32,266 bases of DNA from Flavobacteriaceae bacterium (lineage in GTDB: Bacteria > Bacteroidota > Bacteroidia > Flavobacteriales > Flavobacteriaceae), in the NCBI GenBank assembly GCA_030830625.1, contig JAURMQ010000139.1, forward strand, positions 1 to 32,266. The letters are read 5' to 3'. A program made the translations under genes and the position numbers. Positions 26,035-32,266 of the stretch are shown here, piece by piece. The notes below the pieces were generated by a model. That model made no database searches. It was not told the DNA's origin and saw only the letters and a program-made list of their open reading frames with translations. How positions within the stretch are numbered: position 1 is the first letter of the stretch; every line of letters starts with the position of its first letter.

Positions 26035-26308
26035 ACAGGAACTCTTTAAAGGGGCTATCGCCAGTTTTTTTGCCACTTCGAGCCTCACCATATTCATCCT
26101 TCTTTATTTTTCGGAAGGACCTATAGAAGAGGCCATCTCTTTCTTGTTCCATGAAAAAAAATTAGGAGGCCTTATCAGCATGGGTGCATTGATCAATTTA
26201 CCCCTTTTCTTTTTGGGCATGAGAAAGAGAAAGACAAATTTTGCTAAAGGCGTACTGATCACCTCTATTTTTATTGTTGTTTTGGTAGCGGCTCTTAAAA
26301 TCATTTAA
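26027..26308 (+). CDS. Small three-helix membrane protein, unknown function
   Basis: 93 residues with three hydrophobic segments (about 9-28, 45-63 and 74-92) and basic loops (MRKRKTNF), so an inner-membrane protein. I do not recognise the family beyond it being a frequent small partner between surE and lpxB in flavobacteria. The only sensible start is TTG (giving MNKQELFKG), which overlaps the surE stop by 8 bases; the first ATG is far inside. It ends 1 bp before the lpxB TTG. Coupling with lpxB hints at an envelope role, but no function should be assigned. Confidence 0.75.
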   Translation: MNKQELFKGAIASFFATSSLTIFILLYFSEGPIEEAISFLFHEKKLGGLISMGALINLPLFFLGMRKRKTNFAKGVLITSIFIVVLVAALKII

Positions 26309-26309
26309 A

Positions 26310-27419
26310 TTGAAATATTACATCATTGCCGGCGAAGCTTCTGGTGATCTTCACGGATCGAAATTGATTGAGGCTTTGAAAGAAATAGATGACAAAGCTC
26401 AAATCCGATGCTGGGGAGGAGACTTAATGCAAAAAGCCGGTGGCACTTTGGTAAAACATTATAAGGAACTCGCTTTTATGGGTTTTTGGGAAGTTATTAC
26501 CCATCTTGGAACCATATTGAAAAATATAAGCTTTTGTAAAAAAGACATTTCAAACTTTCAACCCGATGTCATCATTTACATCGACTATCCTGGGTTCAAC
26601 CTTAGAATTGCAAAATGGGCTAAGCAACAAGGTTTTAAAAATCACTTTTACATCAGTCCACAAGTTTGGGCATGGAAAGAAAACAGAGTACACCAAATGA
26701 AAAAAGATCTGGATGCGCTTTATGTAATACTTCCATTCGAAAAAGATTTTTTTGAAACCAAACACCAGTTGAAGGTAGAATTTGTGGGTCACCCCCTTTT
26801 GGACACCCTTTTGAATAAAGAAAAATCAACCCATTTTTTAAAAGAAAACCAAATATCTGAAGAAAAAAATATAATCCTATTGTTACCGGGAAGTAGAAAA
26901 CAGGAAATTAAAAAAATGTTGCCCATTTTTTTAGAAGTAGCCCCTTTATTCCCTCAGTTTGAATTCATCCTCGCTGGTGCTCCCGGCATTTCCCAAGAAT
27001 GGTATCATAAATTCCTCAAAGGCGAAAACATTAAACTGATTCAAAACAAAACCCACGAACTCCTTCTTCACGCCAGAGCGGCCTTGGTGTCCAGTGGAAC
27101 CGCTACTTTAGAAACAGGGCTTTTGGATGTTCCTCAAGTGGTTTGTTACCGCAGTAGTTTTATAACTTATCAGATTGCTAAGCGTCTCGTGAAATTAAAA
27201 TTCATCTCATTGATCAACCTTATTATGGATCGTGAAGTGGTTAAAGAACTCATTCAGGATGCATTCAATGTCAAAGAGGTGGTACGTCAGTTGAAATACG
27301 TTCTTTCCGAATCAGGACAAAAGAAATTAAAAGGCGATTACCAAGAACTCAGAAAAGTTTTAGGCACTGGGGGTGCTAGTAAAAAAACCGCTCAATTGAT
27401 CTTTGAAGCTTTACAATAA
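26310..27419 (+). CDS. lpxB: Lipid-A-disaccharide synthase
   Basis: 369 residues, GT19 glycosyltransferase that joins UDP-diacylglucosamine and lipid X to make the lipid A disaccharide at the inner membrane. It opens with the family motif YYIIAGEASGDLHGS (residues 3-17), then FMGFWEVI, DYPGFNLRIAKWA, YISPQVWAW, FVGHPLLD and LLPGSRKQEI (donor-binding Rossmann half), and SSGTATLETGLLDVPQVVCYR. The start is TTG, 1 bp after the previous stop; no ATG could encode the conserved MKYYIIAGEAS start. Together with lptE elsewhere in the window it shows the cell makes LPS. Confidence 0.96.
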   Translation: MKYYIIAGEASGDLHGSKLIEALKEIDDKAQIRCWGGDLMQKAGGTLVKHYKELAFMGFWEVITHLGTILKNISFCKKDISNFQPDVIIYIDYPGFNLRIAKWAKQQGFKNHFYISPQVWAWKENRVHQMKKDLDALYVILPFEKDFFETKHQLKVEFVGHPLLDTLLNKEKSTHFLKENQISEEKNIILLLPGSRKQEIKKMLPIFLEVAPLFPQFEFILAGAPGISQEWYHKFLKGENIKLIQNKTHELLLHARAALVSSGTATLETGLLDVPQVVCYRSSFITYQIAKRLVKLKFISLINLIMDREVVKELIQDAFNVKEVVRQLKYVLSESGQKKLKGDYQELRKVLGTGGASKKTAQLIFEALQ

Positions 27420-27444
27420 TTTTTTAAAGTTTTAAATTTAGGGG

Positions 27445-29433
27445 ATGAAAGCCCCCAAATTTCCCCTATACATCGTCACATTATTTTTTGTGAGCGGTAT
27501 GTTGATTTCCCCTTGGGTGGAGCTTAACTGGCACATTGGTGTGTTCATCATAATGCCATTTTTGATGGCATTATCTAAAAAATATCGAGTCTTTATTTAT
27601 CTCGTTTTTCTCCCATTAGGCGTCATACACCATCAGCAATTCTTTAGTATTTCCAAAATACATTTCAGTCAATTTATGAAAGAAGAAAAAGAAAAATCTC
27701 TTCTGATTAAAGTTTCTCAAATACTCAAGCCCAATGATTTTCAATCCAGATATTATGGAGAAATTATACAAGTGGATCAACAAAAATCGAAAGGGAAAAT
27801 CCTCATAAATATTGAAAAGAATACATTAAAAAAAATCCTTAGAACCGGAGATTTTATATTCACCCAAAAAAAGCCAAAGCCCGTCTTATCCAGAACCCAT
27901 CCTGGTGGTTTTGACTACAAAAAATACTTGAATAGAATCAAAATCTACGACCAACTCTCTCTCAAGGATCAAGATTTTGTGATCGTTAAAAATCAAAACT
28001 TAAGCTTTTTAGATCATCTGAAAAATTGGAATACAGATCTCGAAAAAAAACTGGATGAATCCTCGCTGGGACAAGCATCAAAAAAGAGCATAAAAGCAAT
28101 TTTACTGGGGAAAAGAAATGCAATGGATCGAGAATTAATTCAAGCCTATGCCGATGCTGGAGTCATTCATATTTTAGCCATATCAGGGCTGCATATGGGG
28201 GTCATTATGCTTTTTTTAGGTTTCATTCTCAAACCCCTCAAATCAATACCTGCTGTAAATTGGATTTATATCATCTGTATCATCCTCTTGTTATGGGGTT
28301 TTGCACTTTTCGCAGGGGCCGGTCCCTCAGTAATAAGAGCTGTAACCATGTTTACTGGATTGGCCATAGCTCGATATGCAAAAAGGATTCACAGCACCCT
28401 ACATTTGTTGATGGTTAGTTTGTTCTTGCTGTTGGTTCTCTACCCTCCATTTCTATATCAGATCGGGTTTCAAATGAGTTATCTGGCTGTACTCGGCATT
28501 ATAAAAATTGATCCTGTACTTCAAAGACTATGGCAGCCCCAATACCTCATCATTCAAAAAATATGGAAGATCACTACCGTATGTTTAGCCGCTCAAATGG
28601 CCGTTGCTCCTCTGAGTATTTATTATTTTCAGCTATTTCCAGGGTTATTTATGCTCACCAACTGGATGATACTTCCCTTTTTTGGTTTGTTTTTGATCGG
28701 TAGTTTGGGTCTGCTTATTCTCATCATATTAAACATTGAATTTCAACCCTTGATCGTAGGCTATGACTACATTGTAACTAAGATGAATGAAACCATCCTT
28801 TGGATTGCCCATCAAGAGAGATTTTTGTTTAAAAATATGAGGCTGTCTCTTTTGGGGTTAATCATTATTTATGCCTTTTTAGTCTTCTTGTATTGGTGTA
28901 TCCGATTTAGAAAAATAAAATTTTTTACGGGACTCCTTTCAATCGTCTTGCTCTTCCAAATTGTTTTGTTTTTTGAACGATGGGATCAGTCAAAACAACA
29001 TCATTTGTGGTTGTTTTATCAACACAATAAAACCGTCATTGGTCATCAATCGTCCTATAAAATGACGCTCTACAGTCCCCAAGATATTTCTCGTGGAGAG
29101 TCATTTATAAATGATTTCAAAAACAAATATCCAATCGACACCTTGGAGATCAGATCCTTTAAAAACACTTATATCTCTGGAGCCCTCCATCTTCTGGTTA
29201 TAGACGAAAAGAAAGTTTATGAGATTCCGAAATTTAAGGCCTCACATGTATTGTTGACCAATGATCCAAAAGTGAATCTTGATCGCGTCTTAATATACCA
29301 CTATCCCAAAATGGTCTTTGCCGATGGAAGCAATAAACCTTGGAATGTTTCCAGATGGAAACAAAGCTGCCAAAAACTCAACATTCCATTAGTGAACCTA
29401 CGAGAAAATGGGGCAGTTAAGATCAGCCTCTGA
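27445..29433 (+). CDS. comEC: ComEC/Rec2-type DNA-uptake membrane protein
   Basis: 662 residues. The first 200 hold two or three helices and an OB-fold-like DUF4131 region (KSLLIKVSQILKP ... HPGGFDYKKYL). The Competence domain follows, with LLGKRNAMDRELIQAYADAGVIHILAISGLHMGV (about 219-252) and ten or so helices; ComEC forms the inner-membrane channel for single-stranded DNA in natural transformation. The last 150 residues occupy the place of the metallo-beta-lactamase domain but lack HxHxDH; they retain only an end resembling that fold (HVLLTNDPKVNLDR, MVFADGSNKPWNVSRWK). This shortened form is common in Bacteroidota, so the gene is probably intact. Its 3' end overlaps the convergent thioredoxin gene by 11 bp. 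Confidence 0.92.
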   Translation: MKAPKFPLYIVTLFFVSGMLISPWVELNWHIGVFIIMPFLMALSKKYRVFIYLVFLPLGVIHHQQFFSISKIHFSQFMKEEKEKSLLIKVSQILKPNDFQSRYYGEIIQVDQQKSKGKILINIEKNTLKKILRTGDFIFTQKKPKPVLSRTHPGGFDYKKYLNRIKIYDQLSLKDQDFVIVKNQNLSFLDHLKNWNTDLEKKLDESSLGQASKKSIKAILLGKRNAMDRELIQAYADAGVIHILAISGLHMGVIMLFLGFILKPLKSIPAVNWIYIICIILLLWGFALFAGAGPSVIRAVTMFTGLAIARYAKRIHSTLHLLMVSLFLLLVLYPPFLYQIGFQMSYLAVLGIIKIDPVLQRLWQPQYLIIQKIWKITTVCLAAQMAVAPLSIYYFQLFPGLFMLTNWMILPFFGLFLIGSLGLLILIILNIEFQPLIVGYDYIVTKMNETILWIAHQERFLFKNMRLSLLGLIIIYAFLVFLYWCIRFRKIKFFTGLLSIVLLFQIVLFFERWDQSKQHHLWLFYQHNKTVIGHQSSYKMTLYSPQDISRGESFINDFKNKYPIDTLEIRSFKNTYISGALHLLVIDEKKVYEIPKFKASHVLLTNDPKVNLDRVLIYHYPKMVFADGSNKPWNVSRWKQSCQKLNIPLVNLRENGAVKISL

Positions 29434-29959
29434 ATTTGGGTATAAAACTCTTTCGATATTTTTCAAAATCTCCTGGCTTACTAAAAATCATATAATCTCC
29501 TTGTTTGATCATTTTAAGATAGAGTTCAATTTGTTGAGGATTCTGATAGCCTACCAAAGGGGTGATCATATCACCCATTTCGCTTACAAAAATAACAGTT
29601 GGATAACCTTTAACTCCCAAAAATTGAGTGAATTGGTGGGTTGAATTTCTTCCTTTTTTATTGGGGTCATAGTTAGGGTTGGAAAAAGTATTCCCGAAAT
29701 AGTTTATAATTTCTTGACCCTCGGCATTGAATTTTACGGCATAGTAGTGTTCCGAAATATAGGTTGCTACATCTGGATTCTGAAAGGTTTTCTTATCCAT
29801 CAATTTACAGGGTCCACACCAATCAGTATAAACATCTATGATCATTTTTTTGGGATTCTTTTTTTGTGCTTCCAACGCCTCTTCAAAAGACATCCACTCT
29901 ATGGTTTGAGCGTTACCCCAAAAACTACTCAGAACAAAAACAAAAAATATAAGTCTCAT
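29423..29959 (-). CDS. Periplasmic thioredoxin-like protein
   Basis: 178 residues. A signal peptide (about 1-18, ending WGNAQ) precedes a thioredoxin fold with the redox motif DWCGPCKLMDKKTF (CGPC, about residues 48-51) and the cis-proline block KGYPTVIFV. The helix after the active site (QNPDVATYISEHYYAVKFNAEG) marks the DUF255/thioredoxin_7-like branch, which often reduces or repairs envelope proteins. It lies 10 bp after the POT transporter and is probably cotranscribed. The partner is unknown; the MauE-type protein in this window is a distant possibility only. Confidence 0.88.
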   Translation of the reverse strand: MRLIFFVFVLSSFWGNAQTIEWMSFEEALEAQKKNPKKMIIDVYTDWCGPCKLMDKKTFQNPDVATYISEHYYAVKFNAEGQEIINYFGNTFSNPNYDPNKKGRNSTHQFTQFLGVKGYPTVIFVSEMGDMITPLVGYQNPQQIELYLKMIKQGDYMIFSKPGDFEKYRKSFIPKFRG

Positions 29960-29969
29960 TTTAAAAAAA

Positions 29970-31325
29970 TTAAATCGTTTTCACCTTTAAATCCTCCGCC
30001 CCATGTGCTAATCGTTTTAGGGGTTTTAGTATCGCGATAATTAAAAGCGCAAATAGGGTACAGAAAATGAAAATTCCTGTAAAAGTAACTTTTTCTCCTG
30101 CCGCATTTGCGTTCTCACCAATGGTGGCAGCCAACTTATTCCCCAATCCTGTCGCGGCCCAAAAAATCCCCATGATTAAAGAGGCATACTTTTCGGGGGC
30201 CAGCTTTGTAATGTATGACAATGATACTGGGGAAGCACACAACTCACCAACAGTATGGAATAAATAGGCCAACACCAACCAATACATCGATGAACTTCCC
30301 ATCAGCTCATACTCTGATGCTGCAAAGCGCATAAACATAAATCCAAATCCCATGATCAATATTCCTACTGCAATTTTGAAAATAGAGGAAGCCTCCCTTC
30401 CTTTGGTTTTTATTCTCATCCACATACCTCCCACAAATACTGCTAAGGTGACGATAAAAAAGGCATTCAACGACTGAAACCATGAAGCTGGAATTTCAAA
30501 ACCCATCAGCATACGGTCCGTTTTTTGCTTGGCATATAAATTCATCAGACCCCCCGCCTGTTCAAAGGCACCCCAAAAAATGATGATCATTAAAAAAGAG
30601 ATGAGAAGCACTTTGACCCTGTCTTTTTCCACAGAAGTCAATTTTTTTTGTTTGAGTTGTTTTTTTTCTTCCTTGTTAGAAAAAACTAAATCTCCAACTC
30701 CTAACAGATAAGGCTGCCCCAAATAATACGTAATTTGACCCACGGCCATTCCAACAGCCGCCAAACCAAAACCATAATGCCAATTATAGGTTTCTCCAAC
30801 CCAGCCACACAAAAGCGGAGCCAAAAATGCACCCAAATTGATGCCCATATAAAAAATATAAAATCCTAAATCTCTGCGTTCATCTCCCTGAGAATAAAGC
30901 CCCCCCACCATACTTGAAATATTAGGTTTGAGCCCTCCTACTCCCAAAATGATAAAACCGCAACCAATGTAAAAACTCCATTCACTATCGAATGCCAAAA
31001 TCCCATGGCCCAAGCAAAGTAAAATTCCCCCTAACATGACCGTCTTTTTTTGACCCAATAAATTATCGGCTACCCAACCCCCTGGAACGGCTGCTATGTA
31101 AACCAACATAGTGTACCAACCGTAGAGCCAAATGGCTTCTTCATTTGACCATCCGAAACCCGGGTTTTGACTCGTGGTTTCTGCCACCAGAAAAATGGTA
31201 AACAAGGCGCGCATGCCATAGTAAGAAAAGCGTTCCCAAAGCTCTGTAAAAAACAAAACAAACAATCCAGCCGGATGACCCAAAATCGTTCTTTGATGGG
31301 GCGTGCTTGAAGAAGGTATAGCCAT
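29970..31325 (-). CDS. POT-family proton-dependent peptide transporter
   Basis: 451 residues, MFS fold. The POT signature ExxERFxYY is complete as ELWERFSYYGMRAL (E28, E31, R32 in helix 1, needed for proton coupling). Further marks are GVGGLKPNISSMVGGLY (helix 4 region) and FYMGINLGAFLAPLLCGWVGE (the PTR2 FYxxINxG block). It imports di- and tripeptides with protons. It is shorter than the 490-residue DtpT type, and the central pair of extra helices appears reduced to a charged loop (NKEEKKQLKQKK), so perhaps 12 helices. A TAACTTTA box 22 bp upstream on the minus strand is a possible -7 element. Confidence 0.92.
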   Translation of the reverse strand: MAIPSSSTPHQRTILGHPAGLFVLFFTELWERFSYYGMRALFTIFLVAETTSQNPGFGWSNEEAIWLYGWYTMLVYIAAVPGGWVADNLLGQKKTVMLGGILLCLGHGILAFDSEWSFYIGCGFIILGVGGLKPNISSMVGGLYSQGDERRDLGFYIFYMGINLGAFLAPLLCGWVGETYNWHYGFGLAAVGMAVGQITYYLGQPYLLGVGDLVFSNKEEKKQLKQKKLTSVEKDRVKVLLISFLMIIIFWGAFEQAGGLMNLYAKQKTDRMLMGFEIPASWFQSLNAFFIVTLAVFVGGMWMRIKTKGREASSIFKIAVGILIMGFGFMFMRFAASEYELMGSSSMYWLVLAYLFHTVGELCASPVSLSYITKLAPEKYASLIMGIFWAATGLGNKLAATIGENANAAGEKVTFTGIFIFCTLFALLIIAILKPLKRLAHGAEDLKVKTI

Positions 31326-31424
31326 AGTACAATACTGGTTTAGTGATTAAAGTTAATGATTTTATGGTAGAGTCCACCCCACAAGACTTTGAAAAACCCA
31401 TGAAGGAAAAAGTACAGAAACATG

Positions 31425-31432
31425 TATCTTTA
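31425..31432 (+). promoter_or_regulatory. Possible promoter for the HMG-CoA reductase gene
   Basis: TATCTTTA differs from TAnnTTTG only at the last base. Transcription would begin about 15 nt before the ATG at 31454, supporting that start over in-frame ATGs at 31364 and 31400. No good -33 element was found. Confidence 0.35.
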
Positions 31433-31453
31433 CAGGCTACAGAAAAGGTCAAC

Positions 31454-32266
31454 ATGTCAAAAAAAATAGAGGGGTTTTCCAAATTATCCAAAGCCGAAAA
31501 AATTGATTGGATCACCCAAATCCATTTTGAAGATGCCCATAAGGCCAAGGAGATTGTTGACTCCTACAACCATACCGATGGAGAAATTCAAAAGCGGCAT
31601 GACGAATTTATTGAAAATTCTATTGCCAATTATTACCTCCCCTTAGGAGTAGCGCCCAATTTCGTGATCAATGGAAAAGAATACACAATTCCTATGGCCA
31701 TAGAAGAGAGTTCTGTTGTGGCTGCTGCTTCCAAATCGGCCAAGTTTTGGGCCTCGAGAGGAGGGTTCAAAACCCAAATTATTGGAACCCAAAAAATCGG
31801 ACAAATACATTTTTTATTCAACGGAACATCAGCACTGCTAAAGTCTTTTTTTAAAGAAAAAAAACAAAGCCTCAAGGACAATTGTAATGCACTCACCGCC
31901 AACATGCAAAAGCGAGGGGGAGGAATACTCGATATAGAGTTCAAGGACAAAACCGATCTTATAGAAAACTACTATCAGTTGCACTTGACTTTTGAAACGG
32001 TTGACTCTATGGGAGCCAATTTCATCAACTCCTGTTTGGAGCAAATTGCTGAAACATTGCAAACCTTGGCTGCAGCGTACGAAGTTTTTTTGAAAGATCA
32101 ACTTTCAATAGAAGTCGTGATGAGTATTCTTTCCAATTTTGTACCTCAGTGTTTGGTTCAGGCCGAGCTGAGATGTGCTGTGGAACAATTGAAAACCTCA
32201 GAAGATATGTCGGGGATTCAGTTTGCTCAGAAATTCATTCAGGCCGTTGAAATTGCCCAAAAAGAA
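31454..32266 (+). CDS. mvaA: Hydroxymethylglutaryl-CoA reductase, class II (partial, 3' end outside window)
   Basis: The frame is open to the window edge and missing from the ORF track; 271 residues are visible of an expected 430 or so. The start MSKKIEGFSKLSKAEKI is the usual N terminus of the family; upstream in-frame ATGs would add a weakly plausible extension across the promoter box. ENSIANYYLPLGVAPNFVING (about 54-74) is the substrate-binding block, and MAIEESSVVAAASKSAKFW (81-99) carries the catalytic glutamate (E84 or E85). The catalytic Lys, Asp and His of the second half lie beyond the window. Class II enzymes were first described as degradative, but in Flavobacteriaceae the enzyme feeds the mevalonate route to isoprenoids. 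It is divergent from the POT gene across a 128-bp gap. Confidence 0.93.
   Translation, partial: MSKKIEGFSKLSKAEKIDWITQIHFEDAHKAKEIVDSYNHTDGEIQKRHDEFIENSIANYYLPLGVAPNFVINGKEYTIPMAIEESSVVAAASKSAKFWASRGGFKTQIIGTQKIGQIHFLFNGTSALLKSFFKEKKQSLKDNCNALTANMQKRGGGILDIEFKDKTDLIENYYQLHLTFETVDSMGANFINSCLEQIAETLQTLAAAYEVFLKDQLSIEVVMSILSNFVPQCLVQAELRCAVEQLKTSEDMSGIQFAQKFIQAVEIAQKE

Noticed and set aside
31141-31548. 135-codon minus-strand ORF over the POT / HMG-CoA reductase junction
   Set aside because: It lies in another frame over the POT 5' end and opposite the start of the HMG-CoA reductase gene, both of which are clear; its product has no recognisable features.

Overview
The window looks like core chromosome of a member of the Flavobacteriaceae (Bacteroidota). 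Supporting evidence is a low-GC genome, A-rich leaders without Shine-Dalgarno sequences, several TAnnTTTG-type -7 promoter boxes, a TonB receptor with an N-terminal carboxypeptidase-regulatory-like domain, a class II HMG-CoA reductase, and gene orders familiar from that family (miaB / sigma-54-type regulator / lptE / secG / groESL; purH / mreBCD-mrdA-rodA; prc / surE / lpxB / comEC). No insertion sequence, prophage, CRISPR array, rRNA or tRNA gene was seen. Coding density is high; no stretch above 300 bases lacks a gene, and the largest gap (about 190 bp) lies upstream of purH.

Layout. (1) 1-2911, minus strand: topA, overlapped by ATGA coupling with the start of an arginase-family protein cut by the window edge. 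(2) 3034-4542, plus: a solitary exported iduronate-2-sulfatase-type sulfatase. (3) 4712-9201, plus: miaB, a sigma-54-interacting AAA+ regulator, the LPS-export lipoprotein LptE, a Lys-rich hypothetical protein and secG, packed as one operon. (4) 9206-11288, plus: a distinctive control region, groES, groEL and a strong terminator. (5) 11292-14731, minus: a metal-handling operon of an HMA domain fused to a MauE/DoxX-like membrane protein, a 39-residue remnant of a HYC_CC_PP-type small protein (missing from the ORF track), a TonB-dependent receptor and a secreted HMA protein. (6) 14923-21925, plus: purH, then the rod-shape/elongasome operon mreB-mreC-mreD-mrdA-rodA. (7) 21928-25132, minus: tail-specific protease prc followed by an orphan OppC-type ABC permease. 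(8) 25261-29433, plus: surE, a small membrane protein, lpxB and comEC. (9) 29423-31325, minus: a POT-family peptide transporter and a periplasmic thioredoxin-like protein. (10) 31454-end, plus: degradative-type (class II) HMG-CoA reductase, truncated by the window.

Functionally the window is mostly housekeeping: DNA topology, tRNA modification, chaperonin, purine synthesis, cell-wall elongation, lipid A/LPS assembly, protein export and envelope proteolysis. The parts that merit attention are the groES control region with nested repeats and a possible -24/-12 promoter near a gene for a sigma-54 activator, the metal operon with its truncated third component, and an inverted repeat placed over the putative purH promoter between purH and the metal operon. 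Several ORF-track starts were revised (miaB, lptE, the Lys-rich protein, the TonB receptor, rodA), and three genes appear to use TTG starts.
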